NCBI RefSeq assembly: GCF_946220915.1
Contig: NZ_CAMIHH010000048.1
Coordinates: 1-23,230, forward strand
Direction of reading: 5' to 3'
From: an uncultured Flavobacterium sp.
GTDB lineage: Bacteria > Bacteroidota > Bacteroidia > Flavobacteriales > Flavobacteriaceae
DNA length: 23,230 nt
The translations under genes and the position numbers were made by a program. Below, in pieces: positions 1 through 7,184 of the stretch; the first letter of the stretch is position 1, and every line of letters begins with the position of its first letter. The notes beneath the pieces were generated by a model that made no database searches, was not told the DNA's origin, and saw only the letters and a list, made by a program, of their open reading frames with translations.

Positions 1-45
1 GTCATAAGGAGGAACCTTATCATTTGCATTCTTTTTTCTTGCCAT
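1..45 (-). CDS. 5' end of an unidentified gene running off the left edge
   Basis: An ATG at 45-43 on the minus strand opens a frame with no stop for 15 codons to the window edge (reads MARKKNANDKVPPYD). It lies 56 bases downstream of the rsmD stop on the same strand, so it could be the next gene of that transcription unit, and no terminator hairpin separates them. Fifteen residues are too few to name a family. The basic, start-like sequence and its position make a real gene plausible, but a chance frame this short cannot be excluded. Confidence 0.45.
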   Translation of the reverse strand, partial: MARKKNANDKVPPYD

Positions 46-100
46 AAATTTTTACATTTATTAAACAGTAAGGATTCTGATCTTAAAGTTAATCAATTAT

Positions 101-664
101 CTACGCTTCAACTTCTTTTTCTTCACCTCCCACCTCAAAAAACGAAAAAATACTCCCGCCATACTTCTTGTCAAAAGAAAAATGTGGTAAGTGGTTCAAC
201 GGCGTGTGCTTCGAATGCTCAATGATCATCATGCCGCCTTCGTTGAGCAGGTTGTTTTCGAATACCTGTGTCACAACGGCTTCAAACTCCTTTTGGGAGG
301 AGTTGTAGGGTGGGTCGGCAACCACAATGTCATAGGTCGATTTATGGCCTGTGAGGAACTTGAACACATCGCTTTTTACGGCTGAGATATTGAAATCGAA
401 TTCTGCTGCCGTCTGCTTGATGAATTTTATACAGCCGAAGTCGGCATCCACGGCAGTAATGGCATCGGCGCCACGAGACCCGAACTCATAGCTCAGGTTG
501 CCGGTGCCTGCAAAAAGGTCGAGCACTTTCAGGCCTTCAAAATCAAAGCGGTTATTCAGTATGTTGAACAGCGATTCCTTCGACATGTCGGTGGTGGGGC
601 GCACAGGCAGGCCTTTTGGCGGGCTGATCCTTCGGCCCTTATATTTTCCGGAAATGATCCTCAT
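101..664 (-). CDS. rsmD: 16S rRNA (guanine(966)-N2)-methyltransferase RsmD
   Basis: Predicted S-adenosylmethionine-dependent methyltransferase that modifies G966 (E. coli numbering) of 16S rRNA during 30S assembly. The protein is 187 residues, normal for RsmD. It opens MRIISGKYKGRRI, the conserved family start, then shows RPTTDMSKESLFNIL, the SAM-binding motif VLDLFAGTGNLSYE and the catalytic motif DPPYN. I chose the ATG at 664 over a longer upstream frame because the family N-terminus begins exactly there, and because this ATG overlaps the TGA of the upstream DUF3822 gene by four bases, implying translational coupling. Family assignment is firm. Confidence 0.95.
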   Translation of the reverse strand: MRIISGKYKGRRISPPKGLPVRPTTDMSKESLFNILNNRFDFEGLKVLDLFAGTGNLSYEFGSRGADAITAVDADFGCIKFIKQTAAEFDFNISAVKSDVFKFLTGHKSTYDIVVADPPYNSSQKEFEAVVTQVFENNLLNEGGMMIIEHSKHTPLNHLPHFSFDKKYGGSIFSFFEVGGEEKEVEA

Positions 665-1464
665 GAATTGAATAGTATAAAGTGTTCCAGCGCCTCCTGT
701 TGGGTTTTGCCCCATTTTTCCTGCAATGCTGCGCTGTCAAAAAGCGAAATGTTCCTGATGTAGGTATAGGCCAGTTTAAAGCAGTGGTGGCCTTCATCGA
801 TCCTGCCAAGTACCTGTACCTTTGCCGTTTCGGGGTTCAGGAACAATTGTTCCATCGTAAACAGCAGGTAGTATAAAAAGTCCTCCGGCGTTTTATATTC
901 AAACGAATTGAATAGCAGCAATTGCTGGCCGCGCACCACAACGATCTCGAAGTGAGTTTCCTGTACATGCACGTATACCAGTTTTTCATCAATGTTTCTG
1001 GATGCGTCCAATAGCTTGGATACCAGCAGGCTGTTAGCATTCTTGTAATCAAACGCTCCAAATTGGTCGATGAGGAAATTGTTTACATTCATGAAGGGGA
1101 CATATACGTTCTTCAGATTGTAATTTCCTATGGCATCAAACGCAAAAAAATCGGTTTCAAACACCTTGGTATTGTACTGGAGGTAGCTGCCCAGAAAGTT
1201 TTCGTCGAATAGCGCATCAGGCACAAAGGTGTTGAAGCTGTTGTCGTGCAGCACCACGATCTCATCGTAAGGCCGTGTCAGTTGCGGATGGTTTACAAAG
1301 GCTCTCCAAAGCTCTTCCTCAATGGGGCTGAATTTTGCAAATGCTATTGATTTGCAGCTTGTCAGTTCCCCGTTGAGCGTATCGAAGCAACAAAACGACA
1401 TACCGCCCTGCGCGATTTGCAGCGTAAGCTTCTTATAGTTTTTGGAGGTAATGGTGTCGTTCAT
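661..1464 (-). CDS. DUF3822 family protein
   Basis: 267-residue protein that I recognise as DUF3822, a Flavobacteriia/Bacteroidetes family of unknown function that is usually encoded beside rsmD. No signal peptide or membrane segment is visible, so it is probably cytoplasmic. Its TGA overlaps the rsmD ATG (four bases), so the two form an operon. A -7-like box on the minus strand at 1492-1485 would give a very short leader before the ATG at 1464. The link to rRNA methylation comes only from gene order; nothing in the sequence shows an enzymatic motif. Confidence 0.8.
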   Translation of the reverse strand: MNDTITSKNYKKLTLQIAQGGMSFCCFDTLNGELTSCKSIAFAKFSPIEEELWRAFVNHPQLTRPYDEIVVLHDNSFNTFVPDALFDENFLGSYLQYNTKVFETDFFAFDAIGNYNLKNVYVPFMNVNNFLIDQFGAFDYKNANSLLVSKLLDASRNIDEKLVYVHVQETHFEIVVVRGQQLLLFNSFEYKTPEDFLYYLLFTMEQLFLNPETAKVQVLGRIDEGHHCFKLAYTYIRNISLFDSAALQEKWGKTQQEALEHFILFNS

Positions 1465-1484
1465 GGAAAAGCCCGGTTGAAGCG

Positions 1485-1492
1485 CAAATTTA
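1485..1492 (-). promoter_or_regulatory. Putative -7 element of the DUF3822-rsmD operon
   Basis: On the minus strand this reads TAAATTTG, a perfect match to the Bacteroidetes -7 consensus TAnnTTTG. The predicted transcription start is about 17 bases before the ATG at 1464. No exact TTG -33 element sits at 17-23 bases, though a one-mismatch version (CTG) is there. A single box of this kind can occur by chance. Confidence 0.45.
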
Positions 1493-1562
1493 CTTTATTT
1501 TTGAAAGGAATTCAGCCACTAATTACACTAATTTCACAAATTACTGATCGCCGTTTATCATT

Positions 1563-2456
1563 TTACCGTCCATACTGTTTCAAAAATCCTTTGGGCGTAA
1601 CCCCCGCCTTGTTTTTAAAAACACGGGAAAAGTAACCGTAATCTTCATACCCTAAAGCTTCTGATATTTCAGAAAAACTATCGCGCCGCGATACCAAAAG
1701 CTTTTTTGCTTCCAGCAGTATGCGGTCCTGTATTACATCAATAGAGGGTTTCCCTACAACCGACTGCGTAATGCGGTTGAGATGGCGCGAGGTTATGGCC
1801 ATCATTCCGGCATAGTGCGAAGGGGACTTGGCCCGGCGGTAGTTTTGCTCTATCAGCCGTTCAAATTCCCGAAACTTGTTATAGTAATTATTTTCGGATA
1901 CATGGCTTTCGTCGCTGTAAATGGGATATATGCGGGTGGCTGAAATATATGTCAGGTCTGCCAGGCCAATGAGCGCTTCTTTTTTCATGAGGCTATTGCC
2001 CCTGTATTCGGCAAAAATGCTTTGGAACAATTGCACAAAGACTGGCTGTTCTGACGCTTCCGTATAAATGACCGGCGACTGGTGCATACTGAAATAGAAC
2101 GGGAACCGGCTGATGCGGCCGTGTGTATAATGCAGGTCGTAAAATGCCTGCGAGTGTAAAAAAATATACCCTTCGGTATCGGCCGATAGTTCCCAATGGT
2201 GTGTCTGCCCCGGGTTGAGGAAAAACAGTGCCCCGGGTTTTACTTCGTATGCTGTAAAATCGATCTCGTGCGTGCCCGATCCCTGTGTAAAAAGCATCGC
2301 CACATAAAAATCGTGCGAGTGCGGGTGGGCAATGTCTTTATGCCGCGTCTGCAGGTGGTCCTGCATGGTGTTGGCATAAAACTCTTCGGTGCCGTCGCCG
2401 TCATTGAATTGCCCGATATGCAGTACAGAATTTTTTTTCATGCTTATTTTTTCCAT
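1563..2456 (-). CDS. AraC family transcriptional regulator with N-terminal cupin domain
   Basis: 297-residue predicted DNA-binding regulator. The first third is a cupin-type ligand-sensing domain (histidines in HPHSHDFYVAMLF, then KPGALFFLNPGQTHHW). The last ~100 residues carry two helix-turn-helix motifs, including SFSEISEALGYEDYGYFSRVFKNKAGVTPKGF split over the second helix pair, the AraC/XylS signature. The start could be 2456 (MEKISMKK...) or the second ATG at 2441; both are in frame and neither has a clear ribosome site. It is encoded alone. The divergent neighbour is the DUF983 gene, and no regulated catabolic operon adjoins it, so the target and effector are unknown. Confidence 0.9.
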   Translation of the reverse strand: MEKISMKKNSVLHIGQFNDGDGTEEFYANTMQDHLQTRHKDIAHPHSHDFYVAMLFTQGSGTHEIDFTAYEVKPGALFFLNPGQTHHWELSADTEGYIFLHSQAFYDLHYTHGRISRFPFYFSMHQSPVIYTEASEQPVFVQLFQSIFAEYRGNSLMKKEALIGLADLTYISATRIYPIYSDESHVSENNYYNKFREFERLIEQNYRRAKSPSHYAGMMAITSRHLNRITQSVVGKPSIDVIQDRILLEAKKLLVSRRDSFSEISEALGYEDYGYFSRVFKNKAGVTPKGFLKQYGR

Positions 2457-2551
2457 GGCTGTGGCAGCGGGTCATTGAAAACCTGGATGCATCTCTTTAT
2501 GCATGTTCCTTTCAATGTCCGAAAAGTACAATTTTCTGCGTAAATAATCTA

Positions 2552-2583
2552 TTGCCTCATACCCAATATTTGCAGTAAATTTG
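2552..2583 (+). promoter_or_regulatory. Promoter of the DUF983 gene
   Basis: TTG at 2552-2554, then 21 bases, then TAAATTTG at 2576-2583. This fits the Bacteroidetes sigma factor pattern TTG-(17 to 23)-TAnnTTTG in sequence and spacing. The expected transcription start is near 2587, ten bases before the ATG at 2597. Confidence 0.65.
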
Positions 2584-2596
2584 CTAAAAAAACAAT

Positions 2597-2956
2597 ATGT
2601 CAGCTTTAGCAGGTATCATTACCGAAAAATGTCCGAAATGTGGTAAGGGAAAAGTATTCGCGAAAAAAGGCAACCCGCTGCTGTTTCAAATGCCAAGGAT
2701 GAATGAGCGCTGCCCCGTTTGCAGCCATAAATTTGAAAAAGAGCCCGGCTATTTTTTCGGGTCGATGTTTGTAAGCTATGCGGTCACGGTAGGCGAAATG
2801 ATCATCTTTTTCTTACTGGCTCATCTGTTCATAGAAAGCTTCGTAACCATCGTGGTCCTCATCGGCCTGTTGTCCATACTTCTCAGTACGTTCAATTTCA
2901 GGCTTTCGCGCATGATATGGATCTATATGTTCGACGGAAAAGGCAGGCAGGTATGA
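2597..2956 (+). CDS. DUF983 family membrane protein with zinc ribbon
   Basis: 119-residue protein. Two CxxC pairs near the N-terminus (CPKCGKGKVF around residues 13-22 and CPVCSHKF around residues 39-46) form a probable zinc ribbon. Two hydrophobic helices follow (roughly residues 55-75 and 80-98). This is the arrangement of DUF983, a family of small inner-membrane proteins of unknown function found widely in Bacteroidetes and Proteobacteria. It stands alone, with a good promoter just upstream and a convergent NUDIX gene downstream. Only family level can be assigned. Confidence 0.85.
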   Translation: MSALAGIITEKCPKCGKGKVFAKKGNPLLFQMPRMNERCPVCSHKFEKEPGYFFGSMFVSYAVTVGEMIIFFLLAHLFIESFVTIVVLIGLLSILLSTFNFRLSRMIWIYMFDGKGRQV

Positions 2957-3010
2957 TCAAGGCACTTGCCCGATGCTAAAAGTTCAACAGCCAAGCCCGG
3001 GCAATCCGCA

Positions 3011-3634
3011 TCAGTCAAAATACGCTTCCGCATCGCCCGCAAGCACTTTCGCGTGCAATAGCTTTATCTGGCTTTCCAGGATCCTGTCGGTTGAAAGTTC
3101 CGGCAGGCAGTCCACATCAAAAAAACCTGCCCCCAGCATGTCGAAGCCGCTTTGCAGTTCGCCGGATACAACCTCGCAATAAAATACCAGCTTGTAAATG
3201 TAATAGGGCTGCGGCGGGTGCGGGTGCATCCGCTTGTCGAATACGGCCAGCAGCCTTTTCGCCTCCACGACCAGACCCGTCTCTTCACGTACTTCCTTTT
3301 CGGTCGCCTCCTTAGGGGTATCGCCAATATCGGCCCAGCCGCCGGGCAGGGTCCATTTTCCATCAACGCTTTCTCTTGCCAGCAATACTTGTTTTTTATC
3401 CCCCGATAGTACCAGCGCCCGTACATCCGTCTTTACCGTTGGGTATTCGGTAACCGGCAGGAACAGTGTTTTCATGGTTTTTTCATCATTATCGCTTACA
3501 ACGGCCATCAGCCGGAGGCTCATCGCTATCAGTTCGGCATAGCGGTTTTTGTCAAACTCGTTTTCGGCATAGAGCAGGCCGGTATCGGCCATCGCTTTCA
3601 GTCGTTTGATCTCTTCTAATAGTACGTGCTTCAT
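3011..3634 (-). CDS. NUDIX hydrolase with N-terminal helical domain
   Basis: 207-residue predicted nucleoside-diphosphate-linked pyrophosphohydrolase. Residues 1-60 (EEIKRLKAMADTGLLYAENEFDKNRYAEL) match the N-terminal helical domain seen in a bacterial Nudix subgroup whose members often act on ADP-ribose or similar dinucleotides. The Nudix box spans residues 99-121 (G99 to L121) with exact spacing, but D105 replaces the first Glu and K113 replaces the Arg of the classic motif; the metal-binding E114, E117 and E118 are intact. I chose the ATG at 3634 because the family N-terminus begins there; the longer frame adds 16 unrelated residues. The substrate cannot be read from the sequence. Confidence 0.9.
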   Translation of the reverse strand: MKHVLLEEIKRLKAMADTGLLYAENEFDKNRYAELIAMSLRLMAVVSDNDEKTMKTLFLPVTEYPTVKTDVRALVLSGDKKQVLLARESVDGKWTLPGGWADIGDTPKEATEKEVREETGLVVEAKRLLAVFDKRMHPHPPQPYYIYKLVFYCEVVSGELQSGFDMLGAGFFDVDCLPELSTDRILESQIKLLHAKVLAGDAEAYFD

Positions 3635-3743
3635 AGGCTGAATTTTGTCTCCGCTGCTGCATAATCCCGGTAAATATAACAAATCCTTTAATGCCGGTTA
3701 TCATTCCCAAATTAGTATCTTAGCATATGTAAATACCTGAAAC

Positions 3744-4796
3744 ATGAAAAAAAGCCCCATACTATTACTGCTTTTCCTCGCATTGCTTTCCTGCAAAAAA
3801 GATGGAAAGAAAGACTACAAGCCCTCATTCGCCACATTCGAAGCCGATACCCTGCTCAATGAAGAGATAAGCATCCGCGCCATAACCATAGATGGAGATA
3901 AGGTTTGGTACGCAGGCAGCATGGGTAAATTCGGGTGGCTGTCCCTTACAGGGGCCAGAAACCTCAACGGCATTATTTCTAAAGATACGCTCTTTCCGGA
4001 ATTCAGGGCCATTGCCCAGACCAAAACCGATATTTTCGTGCTCAATGCAGGTACGCCTGCCATGCTGTACAGGATTTCCAAAGACGGACGGACCAATAAA
4101 GAAGTGTATTCCGAAAGCGGGGAGAAGGTGTTTTATGATAGCATGCAATTTTACAACGATAAAGAAGGGATAGCTATCGGCGACCCTACCGACGGCTGCT
4201 TTTCAGTCATTACAACCTCCGATGGCGGCAGTACCTGGAGGAAGCTGCCCTGCGCCGGACTGCCGAAACTTGCCGAAGGCGAAGCGGCTTTTGCAGCCAG
4301 CAATACCAACCTCGTGATAAAAGGAAATGATACATGGATCGTTTCGGGCGGCACGAAATCACGTGTTTTCCACTCGGCTGATAAAGGCAAAAGCTGGAAG
4401 GTATACGATACGCCCGTTACCCAGGGGGGAGCGGCCGACGGAATGTATTCGGCTGCTTTTTATGATGAAAACACCGGCTTTGCAGCAGGAGGCAACTATG
4501 AAAAACCCGATGGCAATACCGGCAATAAGATATTTACTGAAGATGGAGGCAAAACATGGGAAAAAAGAGCCGAAGGGCAGGCTTTCGGTTATGCTTCCTG
4601 CGTGCAGTTCGTTCCGGGCAGCGAAGGGAATGAGCTGATGACAGCGGGGCCTTCGGGTATATGGTATTCTTACGACCAGGGTACAACCTGGAAGAAAATC
4701 CTCGATGAAAAAATATTCCACACGCTGCGCTTTGCGGATAATACGACAGTCATACTTGCGGGGGAGAAGAAAGTGGTGCGGCTAAAACTGAAATAA
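3744..4796 (+). CDS. BNR/Ycf48-type beta-propeller lipoprotein
   Basis: 350-residue predicted lipoprotein. The N-terminus has a lysine pair, a leucine-rich helix and a lipobox ending LLSC, with Cys17 followed by KKDGKK. The rest is a beta-propeller with several Asp-box (BNR) repeats of the form S-x-D-x-G-x-T-W: SDGGSTW, ADKGKSW, EDGGKTW and YDQGTTW. Related proteins are commonly annotated as oxidoreductase or photosystem II assembly factor-like by similarity; neither activity is evident here, and sialidase catalytic residues are not apparent. It probably sits in the cell envelope. It stands alone, convergent with the sigma-factor operon. Confidence 0.85.
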   Translation: MKKSPILLLLFLALLSCKKDGKKDYKPSFATFEADTLLNEEISIRAITIDGDKVWYAGSMGKFGWLSLTGARNLNGIISKDTLFPEFRAIAQTKTDIFVLNAGTPAMLYRISKDGRTNKEVYSESGEKVFYDSMQFYNDKEGIAIGDPTDGCFSVITTSDGGSTWRKLPCAGLPKLAEGEAAFAASNTNLVIKGNDTWIVSGGTKSRVFHSADKGKSWKVYDTPVTQGGAADGMYSAAFYDENTGFAAGGNYEKPDGNTGNKIFTEDGGKTWEKRAEGQAFGYASCVQFVPGSEGNELMTAGPSGIWYSYDQGTTWKKILDEKIFHTLRFADNTTVILAGEKKVVRLKLK

Positions 4797-4804
4797 TTAT
4801 CATC

Positions 4805-4823
4805 AAAAAGGGGCAGAAGCCCC
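4805..4823 (-). terminator. Intrinsic terminator of the ECF sigma operon
   Basis: Read on the minus strand: stem GGGGC, loop TTCT, stem GCCCC, then TTTTT. It lies 15 bases past the stop of the last gene of the operon. The plus strand lacks a T tract after the stem, so it serves the minus strand only. Confidence 0.75.
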
Positions 4824-4838
4824 AATCAAACCAACCAA

Positions 4839-5300
4839 TCAGTCTTTCTTATTTTCCTTGTACTTGTCGAGCAGTTTTTTGTTAAAGTCCCGCTCGGCCT
4901 TTTTTAGCTTCAGCATCCTGGCCGGGCCTATGATGGCTCTAAGGTCGCCTACCATTTTCCTGCGTACGTTAAACAGCTCCTCTTCGGCATCCTCCATCTG
5001 GTTCAGGTACGACAAGGCATCCCTGTCAGGGATCTTATCGATCCCAACGTCATCGATCTTCTTCATCAGCTTTCGCATTTTGTTATGGCGGATGTTGTAT
5101 TCCTGTTCTTCATATACATTGTACACGGGCCAGAACTTTTCAGATTCATCCGCAGTGAGCTTAAGTTCCGTGGTAAAGAACGACACTTTAAGCGCCTTGA
5201 TCTGTTCCCTTTTTTCCTGTGCCTTTTCTTTGCCCTGGGCAAAAACGCCCAACGACAGCAATAGCAACAATGGCAGTATCAGCTTTTTCATCTTCATCAT
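4839..5300 (-). CDS. Secreted Spy/CpxP-like protein, third gene of the ECF sigma operon
   Basis: 153-residue protein with a clear Sec signal peptide (KKLILPLLLLLSLGVFAQG, cleavage after FAQ likely). The mature part is highly charged and helical, with TTELKLTADESEKFWPVYNVY resembling the LTxxQ/Spy-CpxP pattern of periplasmic stress chaperones; Flavobacteriia homologues are often labelled sensor of ECF-type sigma factor. Its start overlaps the upstream stop by four bases (ATGA), so it is coupled to the membrane protein gene. By analogy with CnrX/ZraP-type systems it may sense metal or misfolded protein in the periplasm; that role is inference. Starts at 5300, 5297 and 5291 are all possible. Confidence 0.75.
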   Translation of the reverse strand: MMKMKKLILPLLLLLSLGVFAQGKEKAQEKREQIKALKVSFFTTELKLTADESEKFWPVYNVYEEQEYNIRHNKMRKLMKKIDDVGIDKIPDRDALSYLNQMEDAEEELFNVRRKMVGDLRAIIGPARMLKLKKAERDFNKKLLDKYKENKKD

Positions 5301-5713
5301 TCGTTTAAGTCTTCTATGGTTTTATCGTAAAGGTATTCTTCTATGGCTTCATCGCTCACGGGTATGGACTGTTCCATTTCGGCCAGGTCCTCCGTATCAA
5401 GGTCCTGCATCAGGTCATACGAGTTGATGTTGGCCTGGTATACCAGGTAATGCTCAATGGCGGCATTGTCTGGTTGCGGCATATCGGTAGTTTCCTTAAC
5501 CGTGGTAAGGAATAGGCCTGTTGCCAGCAAAATTGCAAACGAGGCGGCAACCGACAGCCAAACCGCCCTCCTGCGGTAAAGCGGTATTACTTTTGCTTCT
5601 CCAGGTTCCGGCAGCTGTTCCAGCAGGCGGCTGGCAAAATTGTCAAAATAGGCATCGGGGGCTTTAAATCCCGATTCTGTTTTTTTATGGTCATGTAGCC
5701 TGAAATTGTTCAT
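5297..5713 (-). CDS. Single-pass membrane protein, candidate anti-sigma factor
   Basis: 138-residue protein. The N-terminal ~50 residues are polar and include FKAPDAYFDNFASRLLEQL, a pattern common in Bacteroidetes proteins encoded after ECF sigma factors. One transmembrane helix follows (WLSVAASFAILLATGLFL, about residues 52-70), then an acidic C-terminal part. The N-in/C-out orientation suggested by the basic YRRR before the helix would place the N-terminus where it could bind a sigma factor. No zinc-binding anti-sigma motif (HxxxCxxC) is present, so the anti-sigma role is inferred from position: it lies between the sigma gene (30-base gap) and the Spy-like gene (4-base overlap). Confidence 0.75.
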   Translation of the reverse strand: MNNFRLHDHKKTESGFKAPDAYFDNFASRLLEQLPEPGEAKVIPLYRRRAVWLSVAASFAILLATGLFLTTVKETTDMPQPDNAAIEHYLVYQANINSYDLMQDLDTEDLAEMEQSIPVSDEAIEEYLYDKTIEDLNE

Positions 5714-5743
5714 ATCTGTTAGACGTATTTTTTTACCAAGGGT

Positions 5744-6286
5744 TTAACGGGTATTAATGTAATCTTCAATTTTTTTTACGGCATGGTGGTAAGATGCCTT
5801 AAGCGCCCCTACTGATGTGCCGAGTACCTGGGAAATATCCTCGTACTTCATGTCTTCAAAATATTTCATTTTAAATACAAGCTGCTGTTTTTCGGGCAGC
5901 GTGGCTACGGCCTGCTGCAGCTTGAGCTGTAGGGCATCGCCTTCAAAATAGTCATCGGCGTGCAGGTTATCAATCGCTTTGCGCTGAACTTCCTCATTGC
6001 TGATGTTATTCTTTTTTGCTTTAGAACTTATGAAGGTCAGCGCCTCGTTGGTCGCAATGCGATACATCCATGAAAACAGCCTGCTCTCTCCCTTGAAACC
6101 TGAAAGATTGCGAAAAACTTTTATGAATGTGTTTTGCAATACGTCGTCAGTATCATCATGGTCTATCACAATCGTCCGGATATGGCTGTACAGCGGCCTG
6201 CTGTATTCGGTTACAAGCTGCCGGAACGCTGCGTTTTGCGTTTTGGGGTCGAGCAATTGTGCTATGAATGCCTTTTCGTCCTGCAA
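5744..6286 (-). CDS. ECF-family RNA polymerase sigma factor
   Basis: 180-residue sigma-70 family protein of the extracytoplasmic-function class. Region 2 is visible at about residues 20-95 (DDTDDVLQNTFIKVFRNL, then FKGESRLFSWMYRIATNEAL). Region 4 is at about 125-178 (LPEKQQLVFKMKYFEDM, then YEDISQVLGTSVGALKASYH), the DNA-recognition helix-turn-helix. Regions 1 and 3 are absent, as in all ECF factors. It is the first gene of a three-gene operon with a membrane protein and a secreted Spy-like protein. I found no TAnnTTTG box upstream, so the operon may be transcribed by another sigma factor or by itself. ECF subgroup and regulon cannot be read here. Confidence 0.93.
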   Translation of the reverse strand: MQDEKAFIAQLLDPKTQNAAFRQLVTEYSRPLYSHIRTIVIDHDDTDDVLQNTFIKVFRNLSGFKGESRLFSWMYRIATNEALTFISSKAKKNNISNEEVQRKAIDNLHADDYFEGDALQLKLQQAVATLPEKQQLVFKMKYFEDMKYEDISQVLGTSVGALKASYHHAVKKIEDYINTR

Positions 6287-6392
6287 GTGGAAACTTTTGC
6301 TATTGGACTAAAGTTACGGGAAAAGGTTTAATTTAAAATTCAAATGAGAAATAACAAATAAAATAATGCCACCTTAATAGCCCGGCATTTTA

Positions 6393-6419
6393 TTCTTACG
6401 CTTTGATGCCGTATTTTTG
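6393..6419 (+). promoter_or_regulatory. Promoter of the first HAD phosphatase gene, nearly leaderless
   Basis: TATTTTTG at 6412-6419 is a perfect -7 element, with TTG at 6393-6395 sixteen bases upstream (one base short of the usual range). If the box ends at -4, transcription starts at about 6423 and the ATG at 6424 would be at or within a base or two of the mRNA 5' end. Confidence 0.55.
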
Positions 6420-6423
6420 CGAT

Positions 6424-7080
6424 ATGATAACTACTGTGATATTCGACATGGACGGCGTGATCGTAGATACCGAGCCTGTTCACTATTTTGCCTACAACCA
6501 GCATTTCAGGCACCTCAACATTGATGTTACCGACGAAATGTATGCCTCCTTTACCGGAAACTCAACCAAAAATGTGTACCAGAAACTTAAGGAAACTTTC
6601 CGGCTTTTAGACGAAGTAGACGGCCTTGTGGATTATAAGAGGGAACTTTTCAATAATGCCTTCGACCAAAAGGAAGACCTCGACCTGCTGCCCGGCGTAA
6701 AGGACCTGATCGTCGACCTGCATGGCAATGGCATGCAGCTGGTACTGGCATCATCGTCGGCAAAAGTAACCATCAACAGGGTGTTTACCCGGTTTGGACT
6801 GTACCCGTACTTTTCTCATATCGTGAGCGGGGAGGATTTTCCCAGGTCAAAACCACACCCTGCCATATTCCTGAAAGCAGCCGAACTTTCCGGCAGCCCG
6901 ATCGAAGAATGCATTGTGATCGAAGACAGTACCAATGGCATTACGGCTGCCAAAGCCGCCGGCATATACTGTATAGGCTACAAAAGCGAAAATGCTGTAA
7001 TGCAGGAACTGGCTGAAGCCGATCGTATAATAAGCCACTTTAACGAACTTGATTTCGAAAAGATTAAACGTATAAAATAG
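6424..7080 (+). CDS. HAD-superfamily phosphatase, beta-phosphoglucomutase-like (copy 1)
   Basis: 218-residue HAD hydrolase of subfamily IA with a cap domain. Visible motifs: motif I DMDGVIVDTEP with the nucleophile/acid pair D8 and D10; motif II in LASSSAK; motif III Lys in RSKPHP; motif IV IEDSTNGI. This set fits sugar-phosphate phosphatases and beta-phosphoglucomutase-like proteins; the substrate is not predictable. I preferred the ATG at 6424 to an upstream ATG at 6403, because the longer start would overlap the -7 box and adds residues foreign to the family. A paralogue of identical length follows 104 bases downstream. Confidence 0.9.
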   Translation: MITTVIFDMDGVIVDTEPVHYFAYNQHFRHLNIDVTDEMYASFTGNSTKNVYQKLKETFRLLDEVDGLVDYKRELFNNAFDQKEDLDLLPGVKDLIVDLHGNGMQLVLASSSAKVTINRVFTRFGLYPYFSHIVSGEDFPRSKPHPAIFLKAAELSGSPIEECIVIEDSTNGITAAKAAGIYCIGYKSENAVMQELAEADRIISHFNELDFEKIKRIK

Positions 7081-7184
7081 TTTTCAACCGCAGTCACATT
7101 TTCAGGTGCTGCACGGCAGGAAACTCAATCTGGCTCCAGGCAGTAGCCGGATTGGTGAAGCGAAACCACAATTTAAAATCTGAA

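Noticed and set aside
2966..3004. Seven-base inverted repeat TTGCCCG / CGGGCAA between the convergent DUF983 and NUDIX genes
   Set aside because: The 25-base loop is long and no T tract follows on either strand, so I do not call it a terminator.
7081..7184. 104-base gap between the HAD paralogues as a possible gene remnant
   Set aside because: It is more GC-rich than other intergenic gaps here, but no frame in it aligns with either paralogue and no promoter or hairpin is visible.
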